A stretch of 64,000 nt of DNA from Jiulongibacter sp966250325 (GTDB lineage Bacteria; Bacteroidota; Bacteroidia; Cytophagales; Spirosomataceae). Each line of letters starts with the position of its first letter. Position 1 is the first letter of the stretch. This document shows positions 51,372 to 60,320 of the stretch, piece after piece. The notes below the pieces were generated by a model, which was not told where the DNA came from, ran no database searches, and saw only the letters and a list, made by a program, of their open reading frames with translations. The position numbers and the translations under genes are program-made. The stretch is taken from positions 1-64,000 of the forward strand of contig CBINGY010000007.1 of the NCBI GenBank assembly GCA_966250325.1. Direction: 5' to 3'.

Positions 51372-54224
51372 TTATTCTGCCAGTAGCTTGTTGATAAGTT
51401 CTAAATTCATATGATTCTGATGAGAATGATTATGACCCGATCTCGTCTTCAGCTTTTCAAGGGCCGCTCTTGAATCCGAACTTTTTATGGCACCCACTCT
51501 TTGAATGGTATAGGTAATTAAAAGTGGAATTTTTGACGATTCAGCCAATTTTAGTGCCTTTTCCGGGTCAATTTCGGCAAGAGGTTCCATCGCATACCAA
51601 TACATAAGAGGTAGGTTGTGGTCGTCTTTGTCGGTCTCATGTTTTGTGAGATTTTCCATCACTTCCCAGCGTTTTTCCGGCTGCAGACGCATCATGGCCG
51701 ATGTAAGATAGAGCCGCACCAGCGGTGAATTATCAGAGGTAGCCATTTCCTCAAATCGTTTCATGGTTTGATCAGAAACCGACTTGTTTTCAGCGAGTAA
51801 CTGCACTGTCCAGCTTCTCAGATATTCATTGGAATCATTCAGCAGGTTAAGCAGGTATGCCTCAGAAAGTCCACCCGTTACATGCAGCGTCCATAAAGCC
51901 CTCAATTTTCTGCTCACATCGGGGTTATTTTCCAGTATCTTCTTCAGGCCGGCAAAAACGGCTTCATTACCGCCGCGTTCCTGCAGGATGGTGCGAGCCT
52001 GGCGTACATACCATTCGTTGGCGTGCAGATGGTGATTGACCAGTTCCTCGTCTGTGGCCTTGTATAAATTGACCTGTACCCATTTGTCATTTTCATGTGT
52101 GATTTTGAAAATTCGGCCTAAGGTTTTGTCGTGCACATCCGGATTGGAGCTATGGCATTGGTTTTTATCGTACCAGTCGATGGCGTAAACTGAGCCGGCG
52201 GGGTCGTATTTGAAATTCAACCACTGTGACCAGGTGTCATTCATAATAATGAAATCTTCCTCGTGAGAAGCCACGTAGCCCGAGCCATTTCGGGTAAGTT
52301 TATCAATGTTCATGCGGGCACCGTTGATGTTATTCATGAAGATTTCATTCCGGTATTTGGCAGGCCAGCTGTCTCCTCCCTGATAAATCATGGCTCCGGC
52401 ATGGGCATGTCCTCCACCTGCTGCTGCAGATCGGAAATTTCCGGCATGAGGCCCTCTATCGCCCAGATAATGCCGGTGATCGGCAATGGTTTTGATTTCA
52501 TCGTAAGTGTACGGATTGAATGATTTGCCCGCCTGCCGCTGGTAACGTGCTCCCTGAATTACGTGATACATATGAGGTATCACACAAACGGTGATGAACG
52601 GATGCCCGTAATCGTTGAAATCGATGCCCCAGGGGTTACTGGTGCCTTCTGTGAATACTTCAAATTCATGACGGGTAGGATGATACCTCCATACTCCGGC
52701 ATTTATTTTTATGCGTTGATCCTCGGGTGTGCCGGGTTTACCAACATTGGAATGTGTGAAAACGCCATGAACACCATATAGCCAACCGTCTGGCCCCCAA
52801 CGGACGTTATTGAGTACCTCGTGGGTATCGTGAAGTCCCCAGCCATCCAGCAAAACCTGCGGAGGGCCGGCGGGTCTATCGGTATTGAAATCTACCGGGA
52901 TAAACAGGAATTTGGGAGCAGCACACAGCCAGATTCCGCCCATGCCTATTTCAATGCCACTTACCAGATTCAGGTTTTCCATGAATACTTTACGGCTATC
53001 CAGTGTACCATCACCGTCGGTGTCTTCAAAAATGAGAATCCGGTCTTTGCCCTGTCCTTCAGGAGCCGGGGTAGGGTAGGTATGGCCTTCTACCACCCAA
53101 AGTCTGCCACGGGCGTCGATCGTAAAACTGATGGGCCGCACGATATCCGGCTCGGCAGCTGCCAGGGTAATTTTGAAGCCATCAGGTAATTTCATGGCCT
53201 TGGCGGCCTCAATGCCGCTGAGTCCTGCATTTACAACAGGGTCAAGCGGAGGCAAAATACTAATATCTGCAGGTTTCAGTTCATTGGAAAAGCCGGGATG
53301 AGTAGAGTAAAACCGGAAATCGTCAAAATTGATATGAGCCCAAATATCATCGGCTATATAGGGTATTTGCGATATACCAGTTTCATTATCAATGAGTTTG
53401 ATACGAATGTTTTGGCCCACATAAGAACTTAAATCTACAATAACGGGCTGAAGTGTGGCCCTTCCCTGGCCGGTCGTTTTAAAAATTACCTCCTGAGTTT
53501 GATCCAGAATTAATTCCACCCGGGTATCTGCCAATGCACCTCCTGAAACCAGAAAAGAGGCATACGGCATGCTTACCTTAAATGGAACCGAGGTAAGAGT
53601 CCCTGTCTTTTTATAGTTGACATTTCCACCACTACTTACAAAATACCTGCCTTCGAAACCGATTACAGAGCTGCTGTCATGCAAAGGAGACGGGTCACGG
53701 TTTATAAGCGGGTCTGCAAAAGCATCTCCTGTGGCTTGCCAATGGTTAAGGTTACCCTTTTCGAAGTTCAGATTGAGGTTTTTTCCTTTGTTTTTGGGTA
53801 AAACGCCCACCACTCTCACCTCATTTATTTCGCCTTCTACCACTTCAAACATCCCGACCATGCCAGCAGCACGGTGACCCGGCACGGTACAGTAGTATAC
53901 GTCATTTTCAACCGCCGTGAAAATAAGACTGGCCGTTTGTCCTTTCTCAAGAACGGTGTTACTTCTGGAGCCTCCTTTTTCCAGAGCCACGTCATGGGTC
54001 ATCTGCTCACCGTTTCTGATCGTGATTTTCACAACCTCCCCTTTGCGAGCTTTCAGTGTGGGATTTCGGGTTCCGTCTTTGGCAAAATAGCCAAGCATGG
54101 TGGTTTCCAGAATGTATTCCCGGTCAATTTTCGTGGTATCTGCATGAATTCCTGCCTGCAATTGCACGGAAATAAGGCTTAACAGAAGAAGAGAAAGAGT
54201 GAAAAGTATGCTACTGTTTTTCAT
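51372..54224 (-). CDS. Cupredoxin-fused PVC-type membrane-bound dehydrogenase
   Basis: 950 residues with signal peptide (about 1-25). Residues ~35-130 form a plastocyanin/azurin domain with type 1 copper ligands His77, Cys112, His117, Met122 (THDV, YYCTVPGHRAAGM). A jelly-roll CBM-like region follows (~155-300: NLNFEKGNLNHWQAT, DIWAHINFDDFRFYST), then the PVC-type N-terminal membrane-bound dehydrogenase propeller (~330-740: LPDGFKITLAAAEPDIVRPISFTIDARGRLWVVEGHTY, GPDGWLYGVHGVF, GGGHAHAGAMIYQGG), and a C-terminal HEAT-like helical repeat. No CxxCH haem-binding motif is present. Expected periplasmic sugar/alcohol oxidation passing electrons to copper. Operon with DUF1080 and VCBS genes. Confidence 0.88.
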   Translation of the reverse strand: MKNSSILFTLSLLLLSLISVQLQAGIHADTTKIDREYILETTMLGYFAKDGTRNPTLKARKGEVVKITIRNGEQMTHDVALEKGGSRSNTVLEKGQTASLIFTAVENDVYYCTVPGHRAAGMVGMFEVVEGEINEVRVVGVLPKNKGKNLNLNFEKGNLNHWQATGDAFADPLINRDPSPLHDSSSVIGFEGRYFVSSGGNVNYKKTGTLTSVPFKVSMPYASFLVSGGALADTRVELILDQTQEVIFKTTGQGRATLQPVIVDLSSYVGQNIRIKLIDNETGISQIPYIADDIWAHINFDDFRFYSTHPGFSNELKPADISILPPLDPVVNAGLSGIEAAKAMKLPDGFKITLAAAEPDIVRPISFTIDARGRLWVVEGHTYPTPAPEGQGKDRILIFEDTDGDGTLDSRKVFMENLNLVSGIEIGMGGIWLCAAPKFLFIPVDFNTDRPAGPPQVLLDGWGLHDTHEVLNNVRWGPDGWLYGVHGVFTHSNVGKPGTPEDQRIKINAGVWRYHPTRHEFEVFTEGTSNPWGIDFNDYGHPFITVCVIPHMYHVIQGARYQRQAGKSFNPYTYDEIKTIADHRHYLGDRGPHAGNFRSAAAGGGHAHAGAMIYQGGDSWPAKYRNEIFMNNINGARMNIDKLTRNGSGYVASHEEDFIIMNDTWSQWLNFKYDPAGSVYAIDWYDKNQCHSSNPDVHDKTLGRIFKITHENDKWVQVNLYKATDEELVNHHLHANEWYVRQARTILQERGGNEAVFAGLKKILENNPDVSRKLRALWTLHVTGGLSEAYLLNLLNDSNEYLRSWTVQLLAENKSVSDQTMKRFEEMATSDNSPLVRLYLTSAMMRLQPEKRWEVMENLTKHETDKDDHNLPLMYWYAMEPLAEIDPEKALKLAESSKIPLLITYTIQRVGAIKSSDSRAALEKLKTRSGHNHSHQNHMNLELINKLLAE

Positions 54225-54266
54225 AGGGTAGGTTTATAAAACGGATAGTTCTGTAAACGAAAATGG

Positions 54267-54905
54267 CTAAGGGAGTTCACGAATCATCAAATCTTTAAAA
54301 TAGACTTTGGCTTCACCTCCGCCGTGTATTTGAAGGCCAATGAGACCATTTTGAGGGATTTCAGGGTCTGGCTCGGTATAATCCACACTTAAATTTCCAT
54401 TGATATAAAGACGTATTCTACGCCCTTCTGCATGTATTTCGTACTCATTCCAATCATTTATTTTGATCCAGGAATGTACCAGAGCAGAATCGGGAGCAAT
54501 CAATGTTTTGTCTCTGCGGGATTCATCATACAGACTTACCCAGAATTTTTCTCCCCAGTCTGCCTGATATCCCCTCATCTCGTAAGGAGGTTCTTTCAGT
54601 CTTATGCTTCTGAATTGTATACCGGAATTGATAAAACCCTCATCGCCGGTTAGTTTTATCCGGGCTTTCAGAATAAAATTGGCATACTCGCGGGTGGTAC
54701 AAAGAAATTCATTGTGCGGTACGGTTTCGGTGAGAGAGCCTCCGGTAATCATTCCATTTTCAATGCTCCAGGTTTTTTGGGTATCACCTTCCCAGCCTTT
54801 GAAGCTTTTTCCATCAAATAAAGGTTGAAAGTGGCTGCTTGTATGCTGTGAAAACGTTGGTAAAACGAAATACAAGCATATGACGGCCGTTGTAAATAGC
54901 TTCAT
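54267..54905 (-). CDS. DUF1080 (3-keto-disaccharide hydrolase) family protein
   Basis: 212 residues from ATG 54905; signal peptide KLFTTAVICLYFVLPTFSQ. DUF1080 beta-sandwich signature: FQPLFDGKSFKGWEGD, MITGGSLTETVPHNEFLCTTREYANFILKARIKL, NSGIQFRS, MRGYQADWGEKFWVSLYDE, GLIGLQIHGGGEAKVYFKDLMI. Family members in soil and marine bacteria hydrolyse 3-keto-glycosides. With the downstream dehydrogenase it suggests oxidation at C3 followed by cleavage (inference). First gene of the minus operon. Confidence 0.9.
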   Translation of the reverse strand: MKLFTTAVICLYFVLPTFSQHTSSHFQPLFDGKSFKGWEGDTQKTWSIENGMITGGSLTETVPHNEFLCTTREYANFILKARIKLTGDEGFINSGIQFRSIRLKEPPYEMRGYQADWGEKFWVSLYDESRRDKTLIAPDSALVHSWIKINDWNEYEIHAEGRRIRLYINGNLSVDYTEPDPEIPQNGLIGLQIHGGGEAKVYFKDLMIRELP

Positions 54906-55066
54906 GGGGTTAAATTTGAAGAGGTCTGTTGCCAGACAAAAATGGGTTTTCAATAGTTAAGTAAACCTCCTTATTTTCAGGGAATCTTCAAATTTTTAAG
55001 GAAGACTTTTTACGGCAAGCTGAAAATAGTTCACCGTTTTTACCATTGGGTTTCAAGAAAATAAGT

Positions 55067-55096
55067 TAAAAAACCCCGGGAGGTTCCCCGGAGTTC
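55067..55096 (-). terminator. Terminator of the MerR/TipAS gene
   Basis: On the minus strand AACTCCGGG / CCCGGGGTT (55087-55095 with 55072-55080, nine pairs with one T-G) and a 6-nt loop, followed by a T-run (A-run on plus at about 55067-55071). It lies a few bases after the stop codon. Confidence 0.7.
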
Positions 55097-55098
55097 AG

Positions 55099-55851
55099 TT
55101 AATGGAGATTTTGAGAAGCAAAATAATGCATCGCTTCACGCATAAATTCGCCGAATGCGGCTTGATTTCCGGTATATCGGGGATCACTCGCGTATAAATC
55201 ACCTAGACCCATATAGGCCTCAGCTTGTTTATCCTGCGAATCTGAAGTGCCCCAAAATGCCCGGATAATGGTATAATGGTCTGCAATCAGTTTTTGCACC
55301 TCGGCAGATTTAGGGTTTTTGTTTCTGAGCGAAAACAGGGAACGGGAATTGACTTCCTGCAGCTGTTTGAGTTTTTCAAATCGCTCTTTGCCCTGTGTAG
55401 CCAGTACGTTTTCTGAGGTCTCTATGGCTTCTCTGCCCCATTTCGACATGGCTTCTTTGCGATAGCGTGCCCCCATTTCATCAGGCAGGCCTTCGTAGAG
55501 TTCTTCTGGTTTCATCTTTGCTTCTTTTTTTAAATTACTGATGGTTTTGTCAATGGTTTTCAGTAACTTATCCAGACGATCCCTGCGGCTTATCAACGCT
55601 TTTTTGTGAGTTAAAAGGGCGTTTTGCATATTGAAATCGGGCCGGTCCAACAGGATTTTGATCTCCTGAAGAGAGAAGTCGAGCTCCCGATAGAACAGAA
55701 TTTGCTGTAACCTGTACAATTCCTTCTCACCATAAAGCCGGTACCCCGCCTCATTTCTTTGAGCGGGAATGAGAAGCTCCATTTTATCATACAGGTGAAG
55801 GGTACGAATACTCACACCAGCCAGATCTGCAAGTTTTTTGACTGAATACAT
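55099..55851 (-). CDS. MerR family regulator with TipAS antibiotic-recognition domain
   Basis: 250 residues. N-terminal MerR HTH (VKKLADLAGVSIRTLHLYDKMELLIPAQRNEAGYRLYGEKELYRLQQILFYRELDFSLQEIK), coiled coil, and C-terminal TipAS domain (MGARYRKEAMSKWGREAIET to MREAMHYFASQNLH). TipAS proteins bind thiopeptide-like antibiotics or other cyclic ligands and activate transcription. No target gene is obvious beside it. Confidence 0.92.
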   Translation of the reverse strand: MYSVKKLADLAGVSIRTLHLYDKMELLIPAQRNEAGYRLYGEKELYRLQQILFYRELDFSLQEIKILLDRPDFNMQNALLTHKKALISRRDRLDKLLKTIDKTISNLKKEAKMKPEELYEGLPDEMGARYRKEAMSKWGREAIETSENVLATQGKERFEKLKQLQEVNSRSLFSLRNKNPKSAEVQKLIADHYTIIRAFWGTSDSQDKQAEAYMGLGDLYASDPRYTGNQAAFGEFMREAMHYFASQNLH

Positions 55852-55952
55852 TGCTTACTTATCAATGAACCATGCAAACATCAGGTATGACCTAAGGTAA
55901 GAGTCAAGAGAATTTTAGAATTTATTGCGTTCACTATGTCTTAGCGGAGAAA

Positions 55953-56993
55953 TTATTCGACTTCTACACACCATGCTCCCTTTTCTTTCAAAACTCCTAT
56001 GGGTGAAATGAACTGTCCCAGTCCGGCATTTTCCAGTACTCCGATAACCTCCTGTTTTTTAAGAGGATCCACGGCAATTAGAAGTCCGCCACTGGTTTGG
56101 GGGTCGGCCAGAATAGCCCATTTTTCATCCGTAAGCTCCGCGATTTTGTGTCCATAGCTGGCCCGGTTCCGTTGGGTTCCTCCCGGCACAGATTTCTCTG
56201 AAATGTACTGATGAATATCCGGTGATATTAAGGGAACTGCATCAAAATAAATACCGGCACTCAGGCCAGATCCCTCTGCCATTTCAGTGAGGTGGCCCAG
56301 CAACCCGAAACCCGTCACATCGGTCATGGCAGTTACAGCATCCAGTTTTCCGAGTTCCTCACCTACTTTGTTGAGCTGCATCATTTGGCTGGCAGCCAGA
56401 TTTTTATGTGCTGGCTTCAGAAGACCTTTTTTCTCAGCTGTAGTGAGAATTCCTACGCCCAGAGGTTTGGTAAGAAAAAGTAGATCACCGGCCTTAGCGG
56501 TATTATTTTGCTTAATCTGATTTACTGGCACCAGTCCGTTTACGGCCAGTCCGAAAATGGGTTCGGGTGAGTCAATACTATGCCCGCCTGCCAGAGAAAT
56601 ACCGGCTTCCAGACAGATGCTTCGACTGCCGTCGATTACCTTTTGAGCCACTTCAGGAGCCAGTTTATCAATAGGCCAGCCGAGAATGGCAATAGCGAGA
56701 ACGGGCTTTCCGCCCATGGCATATACATCACTGATGGCATTGCAGGAGGCAATTCTGCCGAAATTAAACGCATCATCCACAATCGGCATGAAGAAATCGG
56801 TGGTTGAAATCAATGCAGTACCATTTCCTAAATCATAAACTGCGGCATCGTCTCTCGAATGATTACCAACAATGAGCCGGGAGTTATCGGGCATTGCAAT
56901 ATTTCCCTGAAGGATCACATCCAGCACTTTGGGTGAGATTTTGCAGCCGCAGCCGGCTCCATGGGAATATTGAGTAAGTTTTATTTCTTCCAT
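55953..56993 (-). CDS. selD: Selenide, water dikinase
   Basis: 346 residues, normal length. N-terminal catalytic segment TQYSHGAGCGCKISP: the catalytic position (residue 15) is Cys, with Lys18 downstream, so this is the Cys form, not selenocysteine. Conserved ATP/phosphate motifs: DDAAVYDLGNGTALISTTDFF, LAGGHSIDSPEPIFG, TKPLGVGIL, DVTGFGLLGHL, DPQTSGGLL. Makes selenophosphate from selenide and ATP, the donor for mnmH-dependent tRNA modification encoded ~1 kb away. Confidence 0.97.
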   Translation of the reverse strand: MEEIKLTQYSHGAGCGCKISPKVLDVILQGNIAMPDNSRLIVGNHSRDDAAVYDLGNGTALISTTDFFMPIVDDAFNFGRIASCNAISDVYAMGGKPVLAIAILGWPIDKLAPEVAQKVIDGSRSICLEAGISLAGGHSIDSPEPIFGLAVNGLVPVNQIKQNNTAKAGDLLFLTKPLGVGILTTAEKKGLLKPAHKNLAASQMMQLNKVGEELGKLDAVTAMTDVTGFGLLGHLTEMAEGSGLSAGIYFDAVPLISPDIHQYISEKSVPGGTQRNRASYGHKIAELTDEKWAILADPQTSGGLLIAVDPLKKQEVIGVLENAGLGQFISPIGVLKEKGAWCVEVE

Positions 56994-57306
56994 GTAGGTT
57001 TTGCTCAGTCAATTCTTGTAATTTCTCTGCAAATAACGCCTAATAAATGGAGCTGATCAAAATGGGGGTTGATTGGGTCAAATAGAATACCTTATCGAAA
57101 AATTATCCTGTCACCCCTTCGGGGTTATTCAAAGTAGGATTCTTCATTTGCTTTTGACTCGGCAATTTCCAATCCCGAAGGGATGTCATGCTTACAGGAA
57201 AACCAGAACCAAAATTTCAAACCCTGAAAGGGTGTCATAATCCATTGGCCGCTGGTATCACCCTCCAAATGCCAACACTTAGGGGATGATTCTTCTTTAT
57301 TCCATG
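56994..57306. other. 313-bp intergenic region between selD and the PIN toxin gene
   Basis: Holds three copies of a short palindromic unit (see 57109-57238), no credible reading frame and no clear promoter. No further feature recognised. Confidence 0.6.
57109..57238. repeat. Three short palindromic AACCCCGAAGGGGT-type elements
   Basis: tgtcaccccttcggggtt (57109-57126, reversed), aatcccgaagggatgtcat (57171-57189) and aaccctgaaagggtgtcat (57220-57238). Each is an imperfect palindrome AACCCnGAAnGGGTGTCAT of about 18-19 bp in mixed orientation. This is a dispersed intergenic element I recall in many Bacteroidota; here it flanks the inserted toxin-antitoxin pair. Confidence 0.7.
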
Positions 57307-57723
57307 TTATGAATCCAGTGATTTAAGGAACAGTTCAGGAGTTTGCACTACCAGTTTGCTTTTTGAATAATCCTTAATATTTCGTGTAATGATTATGCCA
57401 ATCTGACCATCCATTTCTGCGGAATAGTTCTGTAAAGCATCTTCAAAGTCTTTGAAATCAGAGAGAAGAGACTTAAGAATAATCGCTTTGTCTAAGGAAG
57501 AAACTCCTACAAAGCTTATTAATTTAAGAAGTTGATTTATAACTTTCTGATGCTCAAATCTTCCGCGAAGGATATAATAGATATTCGAACAAATTACCGG
57601 TGTAATGAAGCCCTCAATTTCTCGATTTTCACACAAGTAGAGAATTTGATCAGATGTTTCTGAATATGGCATTCGATCTAAAAGTGAATCCAGAATGATA
57701 TCAGAATCAAGTAATACCCTCAT
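57307..57723 (-). CDS. PIN-domain toxin (VapC-like)
   Basis: 138 residues. RVLLDSDIILDSLLDRMPYSETSDQIL has the first acidic PIN residue; later acidic positions in DFKDFEDALQNYSAE and ITRNIKDY fit the PIN active site. PIN toxins cleave RNA. Paired with the small protein that starts upstream with a 4-bp overlap (ATGA). Confidence 0.87.
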   Translation of the reverse strand: MRVLLDSDIILDSLLDRMPYSETSDQILYLCENREIEGFITPVICSNIYYILRGRFEHQKVINQLLKLISFVGVSSLDKAIILKSLLSDFKDFEDALQNYSAEMDGQIGIIITRNIKDYSKSKLVVQTPELFLKSLDS

Positions 57724-57977
57724 TTTTCAAGGTATTTTTCTTCAAGTGCTTTTGATAATTCCTCTTTGTAATCAAAATCATCTGAGGTTTTGAAAACACC
57801 GCGTAAAGAACTTCTCCTTTTTGATGTGTCTGTAATGCTACCACTTTCACTGGTTGAGGATATCATCTTTAAGTAATTCTGAACTAAGTCAGAAATACTT
57901 CGACCCTGTAGTTTTGCAAATTTTTTGGCTTTGGCTACTACTTCTTCTTCAACAGAAAGAGTTAATTTGACATTCAT
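57720..57977 (-). CDS. Antitoxin of the PIN toxin pair (DUF6364-like)
   Basis: 85 residues. MNVKLTLSVEEEVVAKAKKFAKLQGRSISDLVQNYLKMI is a ribbon-helix-helix DNA-binding region; the C-terminal half is charged and probably wraps the toxin. A palindrome TATACGTATA (58024-58033) and a -7 element (CAAAAATA on plus at 57996-58003) lie just upstream for autoregulation. Confidence 0.85.
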   Translation of the reverse strand: MNVKLTLSVEEEVVAKAKKFAKLQGRSISDLVQNYLKMISSTSESGSITDTSKRRSSLRGVFKTSDDFDYKEELSKALEEKYLEK

Positions 57978-57995
57978 ATCTTCGACAATTCAAAA

Positions 57996-58033
57996 CAAAA
58001 ATACGTAAAAAAAGTACAAAATATATACGTATA
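57996..58033 (-). promoter_or_regulatory. Promoter element and operator of the PIN toxin-antitoxin pair
   Basis: On the minus strand TATTTTTG (57996-58003) fits TAnnTTTG and TATACGTATA (58024-58033, perfect 10-bp palindrome) sits near the -33 position. The antitoxin starts at 57977. Confidence 0.5.
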
Positions 58034-58050
58034 ATATTTTTGGTGAATTT

Positions 58051-59073
58051 TTAGGAGACTAACTTAAGCAATACCTCCCCATTTGTACCACAATCCACAG
58101 CCTCCAGTTTAATCCTTTGAGTCACATCTGATCTTTCATTGAGAGCCCTTCCATAAAACTTGTCATAATATCGCAATAGAATCTCAAAACTCTCCCGGGT
58201 TTCCCCCTCTAACAGATGATTGATCGCATTTTTGGTTTCCAGACCGCCCAGTCTCTTTTTGATGCGTATGATACTGTTAATGATTTTTTCGATTGGCAAT
58301 TGTCCGTATTCTATCACCAGGTAATCTAGCCGTTTTTCAAAAGGAACATCCAGGAAAATCACCTTGGAACTTCTTATCTGATCCATGAATTCATTTGGGA
58401 TATTCCGGTCGCCAATCCGCTGACTTTCATCTTCCACCCAGATAATATTTCGTGAATCCAGTTTGGAAAGAGCAGATGCCAGCAGGTTTTCAAACATTTC
58501 CTGAGACGGCTGTGCAGGCTGTCCAATTCCTCCCAATGCTGAGCCTTTGTGATTGGCCAGAGCTTCCAGGTCAATTACCTGCCCGCCTCTGTCCTGAAGT
58601 TTTTTAAGAATCTCAGTCTTCCCACTGCCGGTATATCCGCCCAGCACCTGGAGCTTGTAAGGCGATGCAATTGTCTTTAATACCCAGTTTCTAAAGGCTT
58701 TATACCCACCTTCCAGCACCGTTACCCGAAATCCATAAAGATCAAGCAGCCAGGCCACTCCGCCGCTACGCATTCCTCCACGCCAGCAATATACCAGCAC
58801 TTCTTTATCTTCTCCGGCCAGAAGATCTTCCACCTGCTCCACCATCTTTCTCATCTTCGGTCCGAAATAATCCAGACCTATTTTGATGGCCTGTTCACGG
58901 CTTTCCTGTTTGTAGGCCGTGCCTACTACTTTACGTTCATCATCGCTAAAAAGGGGGAATGAAATAGCACCCGGTATGCGAGCATGCGTGTATTCAGCCG
59001 GACTACGTACATCCAGAATGAGAGCGTTTTCTGCAAGCTTAACGAACGTACTAACATCAACACGGGAGATCAT
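58051..59073 (-). CDS. mnmH: tRNA 2-selenouridine synthase
   Basis: 340 residues. N-terminal rhodanese domain with active-site VYCWRGGMRSGG (Cys96) after LDVRSPAEYTHARIPGA, then a P-loop domain GGYTGSGKTEIL (about 145-155) and a C-terminal helical region. MnmH (SelU) replaces sulfur by selenium in 5-methylaminomethyl-2-thiouridine of tRNA, using selenophosphate from SelD. Likely once contiguous with selD, now separated by the toxin-antitoxin pair and repeats. Confidence 0.95.
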   Translation of the reverse strand: MISRVDVSTFVKLAENALILDVRSPAEYTHARIPGAISFPLFSDDERKVVGTAYKQESREQAIKIGLDYFGPKMRKMVEQVEDLLAGEDKEVLVYCWRGGMRSGGVAWLLDLYGFRVTVLEGGYKAFRNWVLKTIASPYKLQVLGGYTGSGKTEILKKLQDRGGQVIDLEALANHKGSALGGIGQPAQPSQEMFENLLASALSKLDSRNIIWVEDESQRIGDRNIPNEFMDQIRSSKVIFLDVPFEKRLDYLVIEYGQLPIEKIINSIIRIKKRLGGLETKNAINHLLEGETRESFEILLRYYDKFYGRALNERSDVTQRIKLEAVDCGTNGEVLLKLVS

Positions 59074-59211
59074 AATACGGGGTGATAATCGGTTCGCAAA
59101 ATAAACTGTATTGGTTGAAAACTGTGTAGCAATACCTACACTTCCATGCCTTACTGCTTATTTTTCTTTAAAAACAGAACCCGAAATGAATTTCCTGCTG
59201 TTATTTTGTTC

Positions 59212-60312
59212 ATGAATAAAATCATTGTGGCCCCTGATTCCTTCAAGGGCTCCCTTTCTGCTACCGCAGTCTGTGAATCGCTGGAAAAAGGCATTTTGTC
59301 AAAGTTACCCGAAGCTCATGTGGTGAAAATTCCGCTGGCAGATGGCGGAGAAGGTTCATTGGAAGCCGTCAATTATGCCTTGAAAGCTGGAAAAATTGTT
59401 CAGATGGTGAAAGATCCGCTTTGGCGTACTACCGAGGCCTTCTATCTGCGGGCAGGTCAAACGGCTTACATCGAAATGGCACAGGCGGCAGGGCTTCACA
59501 AGGTGAAGGAAAGTCTGCGAGATCCTGAATTGGCTCATACGTATGGCGTAGGGCAGCAGATAAAACATGCCGTAAAAAATGGCTGCCGGGTAATCTATCT
59601 CTTTGTTGGAGGCTCAGCCACAAACGATGCCGGTCTTGGTATTGCCTATGCTTTTGGCTATCGTTTTCTGGATACAAATGGGGCTGAACTTTTGCCTGGC
59701 GGCGAAACTTTGGAAAAAATGGTCACTATCCAGAAACCGGAGTCTCTGCCCCATTTTGAGCTGAAAGTTATCTGTGATGTACAAAACCCGCTTTTTGGCG
59801 AGCAGGGTGCTGCTTATGTGTATGCACCTCAAAAGGGAGCTGATGCGGAAATGGTAAAAAGACTGGATAAAGGCCTTCAGAATTTTGACCAGGTAGTCAA
59901 AAAGGAGCTGGGAAAAGAGTTGGCTCAAATACCCGGAGCCGGAGCAGCGGGTGGGGTGCCGGCAGGTATGATGGCATTTTTCGATGCCGAGATTCTTCCA
60001 GGTGTTCAAACCATTATGAAGATTCTCAATCTGGAAGCTCAGCTTCTGGGCACCGATCTGATCATCACGGGAGAAGGTAAACTGGATAAACAGACACTTT
60101 CCGGAAAACTCATCGCCGGTATTGCGGCTGCAGGTCAAAAATATGGGATTAAGGTGAGAGCCATTTGCGGTAAAAATGAGCTGACAATCGAAGAATTATC
60201 TTCGCTGGGAATCGAAAAAGCCGTTTCTCTGGTCAATGAACACACTACCACCGAAGAAGCTATGACCAAAACTGCACAGCTGCTGGAGGAGCGGGTGGGG
60301 GAGTTGTTGTGA
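59212..60312 (+). CDS. Glycerate kinase (GarK/GlxK family)
   Basis: 366 residues from ATG 59212 (MNKIIVAPDSFKGSLSA); an in-frame start at 59146 adds an unlikely extension. IPLADGGEGSLEAV, GVGQQIKHAVKNGCRVIYLFVGGSATNDAGLG, GAGAAGGVPAGMMAF and GEGKLDKQTLSGKLIAG are the conserved motifs of the GarK/GlxK fold, which phosphorylates D-glycerate (2-kinase type). Divergent from mnmH, convergent with the next gene. Confidence 0.95.
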   Translation: MNKIIVAPDSFKGSLSATAVCESLEKGILSKLPEAHVVKIPLADGGEGSLEAVNYALKAGKIVQMVKDPLWRTTEAFYLRAGQTAYIEMAQAAGLHKVKESLRDPELAHTYGVGQQIKHAVKNGCRVIYLFVGGSATNDAGLGIAYAFGYRFLDTNGAELLPGGETLEKMVTIQKPESLPHFELKVICDVQNPLFGEQGAAYVYAPQKGADAEMVKRLDKGLQNFDQVVKKELGKELAQIPGAGAAGGVPAGMMAFFDAEILPGVQTIMKILNLEAQLLGTDLIITGEGKLDKQTLSGKLIAGIAAAGQKYGIKVRAICGKNELTIEELSSLGIEKAVSLVNEHTTTEEAMTKTAQLLEERVGELL

Positions 60313-60320
60313 GAAACCTA

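Noticed and set aside
57109..57238. Possible CRISPR array
   Set aside because: Units are of mixed orientation with unequal spacing and are palindromes, not direct repeats.
59614..60138. 174-codon frame opposite the glycerate kinase gene
   Set aside because: Antisense to a conserved enzyme gene.
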